64,000 bases of DNA from Sporopachydermia quercuum (taxonomy: Eukaryota; Ascomycota; Sporopachydermiomycetes; Sporopachydermiales; Sporopachydermiaceae), in the NCBI GenBank assembly GCA_001599295.1, contig BCGN01000006.1, positions 124,001 to 188,000 on the forward strand, written 5' to 3'. Positions 9,827 through 18,936 of the stretch are shown in pieces. How positions within the stretch are numbered: position 1 is the stretch's first letter; every line of letters starts with the position of its first letter. Under the pieces are notes generated by a model, which saw nothing but the letters and a program-made list of their open reading frames with translations, was not told the DNA's origin and made no database searches. The translations under genes were made by a program, and so were the position numbers.

Positions 9827-11245
9827 CTACTTTTTAAATCTTCGATCAACAGGCAAAAAGAAAATAAGGAAACCAAAATCACTCAAACTTCCAATTCCTC
9901 CTGATAACAAAAATGCATATTTCAGAGATGATGTATCAGCCAAAGGACCAGTAATCAAAGGACCCACACATCTAGCACATGTTTTCAACACATTGACCAA
10001 ACCCAAAGATTTCGTCATTTCGTTGCCAGGAATTAACTCTGATAACAAGATTTGTCTGGGGATATTATCCATCGGAGAAAACACTTGAGATATAAGTAAT
10101 GAAAGACCAGCTAATAGTTCGTCAGGCATCAGGGGAATCAGAGCCATGAAAAAACAGAACGGTAGATGAACAGAAACAGTAGCTTTGATAGGACCAAGTA
10201 AATGTGTGATCATTGCAGAAGGAATNAAAGCAAATGAAGCACAAATATTAATTATTGAAAATAAAGTACCTAGGAATGATAGTGAAGACTGATAGACGTC
10301 ATGGAAATAGTAAACAATCCAGGATTGAGTCATGATGCCATATCCTAATGAATCAAGCATGAACAAGAAGCATAGACGAACGATCAATTGATGAAACGTT
10401 ATCACATTACCAGGAGCAAGCGTGATATGTGTAGTTTTATCGGTCTTATTATTACTATTGATTAATGCAGTTATCTCGTTAGAAGGTGATGCCGAATCAG
10501 TTATAGGATCAGCAGCTGTAGTCTCAGAGGACGCCACAGTGTTGTCCACTCTCTCGGCTTGAATTTCGGTTTCAAATCCGGCTTCCACTTCGGCTTCAAA
10601 ATCAGGTTCAGCAAAAGCATCAGTGATACTTCTACGTTGATAATGAACATTCTGAGTTTCGCATTCTTCAGTTAAGAATAAGAACAAAATTGACTTGATA
10701 ACAGCAATACCACAGTAAGTTAGAAAAACTATCCTATAACTATGTTGTTCAGATGTAAATTTCTGTATAAAATCAACAAGATAACCTCCAGTTAAGCTTC
10801 CAACGGCTCCGCCAAAAGTTCCAATTAGCCCATAAGCTGAAAAATAGCCAGGTCTTTTCTCCAAAGGTATAATAAGGGAAATAACTGCTTCTTCTATTGA
10901 TTTGAAAGGGCCTGTCTCATCACCACTTGATGAGATAACTCCCACTACTGCTGCTAAAAGCAGGATATAGAAACTACTACTGAAATAGAATACCAAACCT
11001 GAAGCAACCATTAAAACAGCACCTATAAGCATTACATTTCTTCTGCCAATTTTATCTGCATAGTAAGTAAGATAAATAGATAATATCACATCTCCCACTA
11101 AGGTAAGAAACATGAATAGACCAATGTCAGAATCATTGATACCTAAAGATGCAAGGAACAAGGTAAGAACTAAAGTGGTCTGGGCATATGCCATCATCCT
11201 CAGAAAGCGTGAGGCGAACAAAAGCGCAATATCTCGCTCAACCAT
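9827..11245 (-). CDS. Major facilitator superfamily transporter
   Basis: 472 residues from the ATG at 11245 (MVERDIALLFASRF). The frame is open 26 codons further, but that leader has no ATG and breaks the hydrophobic pattern. About 12 membrane segments are visible in two bundles separated by a long hydrophilic Glu/Ala/Thr-rich loop (~residues 210-290). MFS motif A is present as YYADKIGRRNVML after the second helix. The combination of SSSGDETGPF and the IGLFMFLTLVGDV segment resembles an uncharacterised fungal MFS group, possibly that of S. cerevisiae YJR124C, but I cannot assign a substrate. Divergent from LEU3, with a 1.3 kb shared upstream region. One N base affects a codon near 10225. Confidence 0.85.
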   Translation of the reverse strand: MVERDIALLFASRFLRMMAYAQTTLVLTLFLASLGINDSDIGLFMFLTLVGDVILSIYLTYYADKIGRRNVMLIGAVLMVASGLVFYFSSSFYILLLAAVVGVISSSGDETGPFKSIEEAVISLIIPLEKRPGYFSAYGLIGTFGGAVGSLTGGYLVDFIQKFTSEQHSYRIVFLTYCGIAVIKSILFLFLTEECETQNVHYQRRSITDAFAEPDFEAEVEAGFETEIQAERVDNTVASSETTAADPITDSASPSNEITALINSNNKTDKTTHITLAPGNVITFHQLIVRLCFLFMLDSLGYGIMTQSWIVYYFHDVYQSSLSFLGTLFSIINICASFAXIPSAMITHLLGPIKATVSVHLPFCFFMALIPLMPDELLAGLSLLISQVFSPMDNIPRQILLSELIPGNEMTKSLGLVNVLKTCARCVGPLITGPLADTSSLKYAFLLSGGIGSLSDFGFLIFFLPVDRRFKK

Positions 11246-11954
11246 GGCAAATAGATATGATATATGTATTTCCGTCGTCGTTACTTGTATATGCAATAGT
11301 TCTATTAGTGCGTTATAGAACAAGACAAGACAATTTGCAAAAGAGTGAAAGAAAGGTGAAAGGAATGATTTTAGTTCATTTCAACTGCTCAAGCGCTTTC
11401 CATGAAATTTCCTTGGAAAAAATGCAAGATAACAGTCTAGCAAATATGATTACAGTCGTTTTCAGTTAGTGCTATGAATCTTCTTGGTAGAAGCTCTGAA
11501 AGCATGACAGGTTTATATGAACAATGTTCTGAGAATCCTCGTGAACAAGCTGTTGAGAAGGAGGAAAGTTTATTAGTAAGTACATGTAAATGAATATGCA
11601 GGTATCATGCAATGGTTTTTCAGCGCTCGTGTATATATAAACTCGAAATTTCAAGGCAACTAACTCTATGTTATTTTCTTTCTTCATCCTTAACGGAGCC
11701 AGCTACCTAGCATCGTGTGATGCACGTAGTATCCGCTTTTCCCTATTTAGTCAGCTAGCCTCCAGTGAAACATCACCTAATAAGGATAACGGCAGTCTAT
11801 TTAAGGCAGTATTTATACCCATTACCAGCAAAATATATGAAATAGTATCCCATGTCTTGAACCTAATAGTTTTGAAACAATCTTTTCCATAATAACTATC
11901 GCCGTCTGGAACCTCCGAAGTTCTTGCTGCATATCCAAGCAATATATTTAATAT

Positions 11955-12062
11955 ATTATGTAATCATAAAAGTTTTCCTTCCCTTCTCATCATAATTATG
12001 TATGACGTAATTATAAAATCTTTAATCTTCTTCATTAATAGATATTTACGTAATCATAAAAG
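11955..12062. promoter_or_regulatory. Triple array of ACGTAAT(C/T)ATAAAA motif
   Basis: Three direct copies: ATGTAATCATAAAAGTT, ACGTAATTATAAAATCTT and ACGTAATCATAAAAGCTT. The GTAAT cores start at 11960, 12007 and 12050, so they are spaced 47 and 43 bp, close to four helical turns. The core resembles a bZIP (CREB/Yap-type) site. Seen directly; the regulatory role is inferred. Confidence 0.5.
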
Positions 12063-12458
12063 CTTCTATTGCCGTCGATTCCCGAAACTGGGAAAAGCTT
12101 GTCAAAACAATTTTATTTTTTGCGATAAGTGGGACTCTGCTTAGATTAGCTAACTATCAACAACAAAACCGTTGCTATTAATCAAATGCCCACGGGAAGC
12201 TGATTTTTATTGGCTTCTAGTACTATCTGCGGTTGGTAATAAGTTTTCTATTAATAAAAGTTATTGTTTAACCCAAATTAACAGGTATCAATTCTGTTGA
12301 AGGCACTACAGATTGGTCTGTTGATAACAGGCATATACTGATAGGTCAAAGGAAACGGAAGAATTGAATTTGCACAGCGGCATAAGCCACAATTTCCTGT
12401 AATAGATAAATATTAGTTGCCGTATTAGGAAATTGAACATGAAATATTTGCCGAACTG

Positions 12459-12465
12459 TGACTCA
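12459..12465. promoter_or_regulatory. Gcn4-type site TGACTCA upstream of LEU3
   Basis: A perfect TGACTCA 82 bp before the LEU3 start codon. S. cerevisiae LEU3 is under general amino acid control by Gcn4, so the position fits, but a single 7-mer can occur by chance. Confidence 0.5.
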
Positions 12466-12486
12466 GATATCGTTTTTTCACTTCTG

Positions 12487-12504
12487 TTAATGTTAATGTT
12501 AATG
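12487..12504 (+). repeat. (TTAATG)3 hexanucleotide repeat
   Basis: Three perfect units. Each supplies an in-frame ATG to the short upstream ORF at 12490-12516. Confidence 0.8.
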
Positions 12505-12516
12505 GTTGATGTATAA
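12490..12516 (+). other. Upstream ORF 1 in the LEU3 leader (8 codons)
   Basis: Encodes MLMLMVDV and ends 30 nt before the LEU3 ATG. It would be translated only if transcription starts upstream of 12490, which the sequence does not show. Confidence 0.4.
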
Positions 12517-12526
12517 GCATTTGTTG

Positions 12527-12643
12527 ATGGCAGAGAGAAGAATCAGATGGAGAATAAATTGGGACGGAGCGGAGATAATCCCCTGGCGATTTCCAGAAGG
12601 GAGGAGGCACAGCATGGAACTTCGCCCCAAATTTCCTCAGTAA
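12527..12643 (+). other. Upstream ORF 2, overlapping the LEU3 start (38 codons)
   Basis: Its ATG lies 20 nt before the LEU3 ATG in another frame, and it ends ~97 nt inside the coding region. If it is in the mRNA, it would reduce initiation at the main start. Confidence 0.4.
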
Positions 12644-15600
12644 GCGATCCAAATCCTATTACTATCTCTGCTAATGATCCGAATCCCGAACAGGGTGCTA
12701 TATCTGCTAATTCAAACAATCAAAACGCTGGATCTTCGTCAATACCTGCTGAAACAAGTAAGAAGCAGAAAAGAATTGCTTGCGTGGAATGCCGACAGCA
12801 AAAAGCTAAATGTGATGCCTTTGAAAAAGCTCCTGGACCCTGTAGCAGGTGCAAAAGACGGAAACTGGATTGTATGTTACAATCGGACTACAAGCGGACT
12901 TCTAAACGAGCTCGGGTGGCTCAGATAGAACGTGATTATCAGCATTTGCACCAGTCTTTAACAACACAGCGGCAGCTTCCGTATCTACCAGGCGCTACGT
13001 TTGGGGTAAATATAGGTATTAATGGAGTTCGAATGTACGGGACTCCGCAACAGGGGGTCATAGGACCACCGGGACCTCATGAATATACTCCGAATATTGG
13101 CAATAAGGTTCCAACTACGGTACAAGGGCCTCCTCAGCAACAATTTATTGCTCAAGCAGGATCAGTCATATTGCCTCAGCCACAAGCACAAGCACAATCA
13201 CAATCACAGCAACAGCCAATAGAGAATGCTCAGAATCCTCCATTTATACCAACAACAATGCCACAACCTACGATGTCTCAGCCTGCTTTGCTTCCTAATC
13301 CATCATATCCTATTTTAACTCCATCTCAGCATCAGCACCATTCTGCTCAGTATCANAGACTTCCACCTAAACTCCAATCTCAATCACAGCATCAGATCTC
13401 CACCTCTACTTTCGCTCCCGGTGCCGTTCATCGGGCTTCAGTCGTTGCTTCTACCGCTTCCGCTCCGGCATCAGCGTCCGTATCTGCCCACTCATCTTCT
13501 ACTCCTTCCGACTCATTTACTACAAGTAAACTAAACCAAACCATTCACGAACTCCTCTTTTGCACTCCGAAAACCCTAGGCGATATCATTCTCTCATCAG
13601 AAACAATTGCTGCTCTATTCAAAGAATGGATTGACCATTACCACCATATTCTACCGGTTGTTGATATATCTAGAGGTCCAGAAACTATATTTTCACTATG
13701 TCCAACACTATTCTGGACGATTATGTATGTGGCAGCTCGGAGATTTTCTTCCGATAAAACTCTAATGCCGAAACTTGCCCCACTGGTGAAAACGATCCTC
13801 CAGGAAATCACAATTTCGCCAATAACTCGGTTTGTTCCGACAGAAGTAACAAAACCCATTTTCAACGTGGCTTCTGTCTATTCAATTCAAGCGTTTCTTA
13901 TTTACACAATGTGGACCCCAGTAACATCTTCGCTCTCGGCAGATTCGTCTTGGAATACTTGTGGCATAGCTCTGTTTACTGCTATCCGAATTGGCCTCCA
14001 TCATCCCGGAATAGGAAACGATTTTACCAGAATGCGGACGGATAGCCCTGGGTACGCTACAATTTCTGAGCAGATTCGCACTTGGGTCTGCTGCAACATA
14101 GTTTCCCAAACCATCGGAACCGCGTTTGGCTTTCCCGCTTTTGTTAATTTTGACGCAACTGTCGTTAACTCTTGTAAACCATCGTCAGTTATTCAGATTC
14201 CAGTGGAAATCCGGCAAATGATGCAAATAGCTCGAATGGAAGACCAAATAGCTAAAACAATCAACTCAAACTCACTTGACGTTCTCGGCTTGACCGAACC
14301 TCGAGAAAGATTATCGTTGATTTCTATATTAGCTAATCAATTAGACGAGCTTCAAATAGAGTTGGATGTTTTAGATGATATTCGAAAGTTTTATCTAGCC
14401 TCGGCAAGATTTCATCTATTTACGTATTATTTCCTTGATAACTCGAAAATGCCGGTATTAGATTTACGGAAGGGGCTAGTAAAGCTTTATGATGCGGTAC
14501 TTGCATTGCTCTCGCATGTTGATGATTCGGCTAAAAGGCAAAGGTCATTTGTCAAGTATTTACCAGGAGTAAGTGTATTGACGATATGGCAAGCATCTTG
14601 CATAGTAGCCAAGATTATACACTCCTCATTTGAGGATACTGTCAATGTTGAAGAAGGGAAGCGGCTATATATTCGGGCTATATATCATATGGGCCGAGCG
14701 TCTGTGCTGAAGCATGATATTGCCTACCGGGCGAGCGGGATTATGCGGCACATGTGGCAGTTGTTCCGAATATTGCGGATGAAACGGGATAATAACGGGA
14801 ACAATAGTAGAAGTGGTAGTGAAAATCTTGGAAATAATGCTGAGAATGCCGAAAATATGGATAACTCAAAAAATTCGTCGGAAGAAATCGATCAAGCTTT
14901 GTCCGTAGGTATACGAACTCGGATGGCTGCAAGCGTATTTTTTGACTGTCTTTGGACATTAAGACAACAAGTAGGAATGATTTCAATGGTTCCCAAAGAT
15001 CTCCGGAAAACTCCCGGTGAAGAAAACCTACCCGAAGGTACGGATAATCTCCCGGCCGATCATCTCAGAATCGACAACGTACAAGATAATGATAATGGAA
15101 CAGGAATGGCATTGGAAACTGTCACCGGCTCCGGATCGGAATCGGAGTATGATACAGATAGTTCCCAGTCATCTGATGATTCCGTAGCTTCAGAAGTCAG
15201 ACCAAAGAAGTCTCGANCACTTTCGATTAAAGCGACAGGTCCGAGTAACAATTTCAATAACAATAACGGTAGTAGCCATGTTAACGATAGCATTAATCAT
15301 AGTGTTGCTTCGGCAGGAGCATCACCAATGTCTGCTAAAAGTGTTGGTGCTATTCATAGAAAGAGCACGAGATCTCTCTCGATAGTTAGGCATCCTGAAA
15401 GCAAAGCGCGGAGGATTATTCAAACGATTCCATTGGATCCGCAGCCGATTTCTTCTGTTCAGCAGAAATTCCCGTCTTCCGTATCGCCCCACTCTGTTAG
15501 TAGTTCCCATTCCGGAAATAATTCAATAGACAATGGCAGGATTGTTTCCGAAGTTGCGCCAAATAGTCAGGCCAATTCTCCGCTTTCCATAATGACACCA

Positions 15601-16146
15601 AGGCCGGAGGCCGTCAATTCTCCCGCAGAAGTTTTGATGATGATGCAATCGGGAAAGAGCAGTAACATCCCCTCACGGGAACCGTCGGTGAGATCTCAAA
15701 CGCCGGAATCTAATGAGAAAAAGAAGAGAAGAGGATTGGGTGGTAATAAAGGAGACAAATCTACCAAAATCTCATTAAATGATCATGAAGGTTCGAGAGT
15801 TAATACAGCAAACGCCTCAAACGGGGGAAATGGTGTATTATCTACAGGAATAGTGAGTAGTTCTAATCTTCCTTTGACATCGTCATCGCTTGCTGGAGTA
15901 GAATCTGGTTTAGATGCTTGGGATGCCATAGCGAATTGGGATTCTGAGCTGGTATGGCAAGACGTTGATTCAGTGATGAATGAGTTTGGATTCCGTGCCG
16001 ATGATCTACCTATGAGTATGATACCTTCTATGGGGTCTGGGCTTAATTTGGGTGAAGATTTCCAAAGCAATAGTAATAACAATGGAAATGCGAATCGTGG
16101 TATGAATGGAGCTGGAAATGGGACAGGATTGAATCAATTCCATTAA
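12547..16146 (+). CDS. LEU3: LEU3-type Zn2Cys6 transcription factor
   Basis: 1199 residues; S. cerevisiae Leu3 has 886. The zinc cluster spans about residues 79-109, with ACVECRQQKAKCDA then PCSRCKRRKLDC, giving the six cysteines in C-x2-C-x6-C spacing. It is followed by the Leu3-like linker YKRTSKRARVAQIER. A fungal regulatory middle domain runs from about LLFCTPKTLGDI to the end of the helical region (~330-830). Long Ser/Asn/Gln-rich tracts flank it. The acidic-aromatic C-terminus (DAWDAIANWDSELVWQDVDS) resembles the Leu3 activation region. In yeast Leu3 controls leucine, isoleucine and valine biosynthesis, repressing without and activating with alpha-isopropylmalate, at CCGG-NN-CCGG sites. 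One such 10-mer, CCGGCTCCGG, lies within this gene at 15125-15134. The extra length is mostly low-complexity sequence. Confidence 0.88.
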   Translation: MENKLGRSGDNPLAISRREEAQHGTSPQISSVSDPNPITISANDPNPEQGAISANSNNQNAGSSSIPAETSKKQKRIACVECRQQKAKCDAFEKAPGPCSRCKRRKLDCMLQSDYKRTSKRARVAQIERDYQHLHQSLTTQRQLPYLPGATFGVNIGINGVRMYGTPQQGVIGPPGPHEYTPNIGNKVPTTVQGPPQQQFIAQAGSVILPQPQAQAQSQSQQQPIENAQNPPFIPTTMPQPTMSQPALLPNPSYPILTPSQHQHHSAQYXRLPPKLQSQSQHQISTSTFAPGAVHRASVVASTASAPASASVSAHSSSTPSDSFTTSKLNQTIHELLFCTPKTLGDIILSSETIAALFKEWIDHYHHILPVVDISRGPETIFSLCPTLFWTIMYVAARRFSSDKTLMPKLAPLVKTILQEITISPITRFVPTEVTKPIFNVASVYSIQAFLIYTMWTPVTSSLSADSSWNTCGIALFTAIRIGLHHPGIGNDFTRMRTDSPGYATISEQIRTWVCCNIVSQTIGTAFGFPAFVNFDATVVNSCKPSSVIQIPVEIRQMMQIARMEDQIAKTINSNSLDVLGLTEPRERLSLISILANQLDELQIELDVLDDIRKFYLASARFHLFTYYFLDNSKMPVLDLRKGLVKLYDAVLALLSHVDDSAKRQRSFVKYLPGVSVLTIWQASCIVAKIIHSSFEDTVNVEEGKRLYIRAIYHMGRASVLKHDIAYRASGIMRHMWQLFRILRMKRDNNGNNSRSGSENLGNNAENAENMDNSKNSSEEIDQALSVGIRTRMAASVFFDCLWTLRQQVGMISMVPKDLRKTPGEENLPEGTDNLPADHLRIDNVQDNDNGTGMALETVTGSGSESEYDTDSSQSSDDSVASEVRPKKSRXLSIKATGPSNNFNNNNGSSHVNDSINHSVASAGASPMSAKSVGAIHRKSTRSLSIVRHPESKARRIIQTIPLDPQPISSVQQKFPSSVSPHSVSSSHSGNNSIDNGRIVSEVAPNSQANSPLSIMTPRPEAVNSPAEVLMMMQSGKSSNIPSREPSVRSQTPESNEKKKRRGLGGNKGDKSTKISLNDHEGSRVNTANASNGGNGVLSTGIVSSSNLPLTSSSLAGVESGLDAWDAIANWDSELVWQDVDSVMNEFGFRADDLPMSMIPSMGSGLNLGEDFQSNSNNNGNANRGMNGAGNGTGLNQFH

Positions 16147-16752
16147 TCAATATGTAATAGAATAAAAATGATAGGTTAAGAAAAGCAGTGAAAAAAAGTG
16201 AAAGCATAAGATAGACAGTTATTCAAATGTATTAGTAGTAGATGTATCAATTAGAATATTCAAATGGTAAGATGTATGTAGCAAGAGTAACGACACTTTA
16301 GGTATCAAAAGATTATTTATTTCAAAAAGCCNTAGCTTATCACTGATTTATCTGTTCTTATTGAATACTAAGTCTCCGGGACCCCCTACTCTANATCCCG
16401 TATCTCATCTCATTACTATGAGTAAATTACATCACAGCTAACCTAAGTAATCATNTACTAAATTGAATGCTCTGCGTACTTTTCAGAACTAACATTGCAT
16501 CTTACAAAATCTTCCATATGATACACCCTCACACCCAGATGTTTTTTTGTGTCCTTTGTAAATCAATTTTGTAACTTATGACTTGTGACTCAATAATGAA
16601 AAAAAATACACTTTCTTCTGCGAAACTTTCATTAGCACAAACCAGTTTGGCATTCTATGTAATTGCGAGTACATTTCCTATAAACTAGCCAATTCCCNAA
16701 TTGTAGAAACTTTTACAATAGGATCAAAAGATTTTAGGGGTATAGTATCAAA
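16147..16752. other. Intergenic, LEU3 to GCD11
   Basis: 606 bp, AT-rich, with several N bases. I see no ORF, repeat or clear site beyond generic T- and A-rich promoter-like tracts. Confidence 0.5.
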
Positions 16753-18351
16753 ATGTCAGAAGAACTACAGGAACAAGAACCTTCAATTATCATCAACGGC
16801 ACCCTCAACGATGAGCCAGAAACGCCATTGTATGCTAATGATGATAACGAAAGCCAAGAAGAAGTAGAAGAAGAAGAAGTGAAGACAGAGAATACGAAGA
16901 AATCTGTTTCATTTGCAGGACTGGAAGAAGATCTAGCAGCTCAGGAGGAAAAAAGAAAAAGAGAATTTGAAGAAGGTGGTGGGTTACCTGAACAGCCAGA
17001 TAATCCCGATTTTTCAGTGCTGACTCCATTATCACCAGAAATCATAAACAGACAAGCAACCATCAACATTGGTACTATTGGTCATGTAGCCCATGGTAAG
17101 AGTACGGTTGTTAAAGCTATTTCAGGAGTTCAAACTGTTCGATTTAAGGATGAATTGGAACGTAATATTACCATTAAGTTAGGCTATGCCAATGCAAAGA
17201 TTTATAGATGTAGCAATGAGGCATGCCCAAGGCCAGGGTGTTTCCGATCATTTAGAAGTGATAAAGAAATTTCTCCCAAGTGTGAAAGGCCAGGATGTGA
17301 TGGACGATATGTTTTACAAAGACATGTTAGTTTTGTCGATTGTCCAGGTCACGATATTTTAATGAGTACCATGTTGTCAGGAGCAGCTGTTATGGATGCA
17401 GCATTATTACTTATTGCTGGTAATGAATCATGTCCTCAACCTCAAACCAGTGAACATTTAGCCGCCATTGAAATCATGAAGTTGAAGCACGTTATCATAC
17501 TACAGAACAAGGTGGATTTAATGAGAGAAGAAACAGCATTAGAGCATCAAAAGTCTATTCAAAAGTTCATTAGAGGTACTATTGCTGATGGTGGACCAAT
17601 TATACCTATTTCTGCCCAGTTGAAGTATAATATTGATGCAGTTAATGAATTTATTGTTAAGAAGATCCCCATACCCATTCGTGATTTCTCAGCACTTCCA
17701 AGACTAATTGTCATTAGATCCTTTGATGTTAATAGACCAGGCGCTGAAATCGATGGTTTGAAAGGTGGTGTTGCTGGTGGTAGTATTATCACTGGTGTTT
17801 TCAGATTAGGAGATGAAATTGAAATTAGACCAGGTATTGTTACCAAGGATGGTAATGGTAAGATTCAATGTAAACCAATTTTCTCTAAAGTTGTTTCCTT
17901 ATTTGCTGAACATAATGATTTGAAATTTGCTGTCCCAGGTGGATTGATTGGAGTTGGTACCAAGATTGATCCTACATTATGTAGAGCAGATCGTTTGGTT
18001 GGACAAGTTGTTGGAGCTACGGGTCATTTACCATCTATTTATACTGATATTGAAATCAATTACTTCTTATTGAGAAGATTGTTGGGTGTTAAAACTGAAG
18101 ATAAGAAACAAGCCAAGGTTAGAAAATTGGAAGCAGGTGAAATTCTTATGGTGAACATTGGTTCTACTGCTACAGGAGCTAGAGTTCTGGCTGTGAAGGC
18201 CGATATGGCTAAGTTACAATTAACATCACCTGCATGTACAGAAGTTGGCGAGAAGGTGGCATTATCTAGACGTATTGATAAACATTGGCGTCTCATTGGT
18301 TGGGCAACTATTAGGAAAGGTAATATTTTAGAACCAACCACTGATTTCTGA
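16753..18351 (+). CDS. GCD11: GCD11, translation initiation factor eIF2 gamma subunit
   Basis: 532 residues. After an acidic N-terminal ~85 residues the protein is near-identical to eukaryotic eIF2 gamma. It has [21 protein letters not shown]1 loop GHVAHGKST (~residue 110), a zinc-knuckle insert with four cysteines ([17 protein letters not shown]), G3 DCPGH, G4 NKVD and G5 SAQ. Domains II and III follow, ending [13 protein letters not shown]. eIF2 gamma binds GTP and Met-tRNAi and delivers the ternary complex to the 40S subunit; Gcd phenotypes link it to GCN4 control. The N-terminus is longer and more acidic than strictly needed but is usual for yeasts. No intron. Confidence 0.98.
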   Translation: MSEELQEQEPSIIINGTLNDEPETPLYANDDNESQEEVEEEEVKTENTKKSVSFAGLEEDLAAQEEKRKREFEEGGGLPEQPDNPDFSVLTPLSPEIINRQATINIGTIGHVAHGKSTVVKAISGVQTVRFKDELERNITIKLGYANAKIYRCSNEACPRPGCFRSFRSDKEISPKCERPGCDGRYVLQRHVSFVDCPGHDILMSTMLSGAAVMDAALLLIAGNESCPQPQTSEHLAAIEIMKLKHVIILQNKVDLMREETALEHQKSIQKFIRGTIADGGPIIPISAQLKYNIDAVNEFIVKKIPIPIRDFSALPRLIVIRSFDVNRPGAEIDGLKGGVAGGSIITGVFRLGDEIEIRPGIVTKDGNGKIQCKPIFSKVVSLFAEHNDLKFAVPGGLIGVGTKIDPTLCRADRLVGQVVGATGHLPSIYTDIEINYFLLRRLLGVKTEDKKQAKVRKLEAGEILMVNIGSTATGARVLAVKADMAKLQLTSPACTEVGEKVALSRRIDKHWRLIGWATIRKGNILEPTTDF

Positions 18352-18936
18352 TTGCAATGCGGTTAAATACGTTTTATAGTCATATGCAGACTAATAGATG
18401 TCATAGAGGAAAATTCTATGTAGTTCAATAATCTACAACTTGGAGCAGTACTTGTAATGTTTATCCCTTTTACGTGTTTTATTGTGGAATGCGTCAATAG
18501 TTAGATATATGCAAGAGCGATGAGAATCCTATGTTATTGAGCTGCTAATCGTATTGAAGACCTATTGTTAACATGTATTGTTGAAATGTTCAGATGGCCT
18601 TGGATTGATGAAGAGCGCTGCTGTTATATCGATGGTATGTTATGCTTATCTGTTATATAATTAGCTTAGAGTAGTTGGTTCTCTATCATTGTATGATATA
18701 ATTNTCCATTTACCATTGGATATATATTAAACAGCTATAACAGACTATTCAATAACGTATTCTAAACCCTACATTCAGTCTCAATCTCAATCTTTGATTT
18801 TTTCTTATCCAGATTTATTGTTTATTGTCATAGTCTTTAGATTTATAATGATGATATGCTCATCATCCAAGTACTTATTCATCATACCGCTTACAGGAAC
18901 TCACAATCTACATACTTGCACAGTATTATATGTACT
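18352..18936. other. Convergent spacer, GCD11 / SST2
   Basis: 585 bp of AT-rich 3' sequence. No ORF, repeat or RNA gene that I can support. Confidence 0.5.

Larger units (their letters stand above)
11246..12546. promoter_or_regulatory. Divergent promoter region, MFS transporter / LEU3
   Basis: 1.3 kb. It holds a three-fold ACGTAAT-type array (about 11955-12062), a TGACTCA Gcn4-type site at 12459, and two upstream ORFs in the LEU3 leader. No other gene is seen. Confidence 0.55.

Noticed and set aside
11246-11323. 26-codon N-terminal extension of the MFS transporter
   Set aside because: Begins with a non-ATG codon and adds no helix; the ATG at 11245 has good context and starts the typical N-terminal segment.
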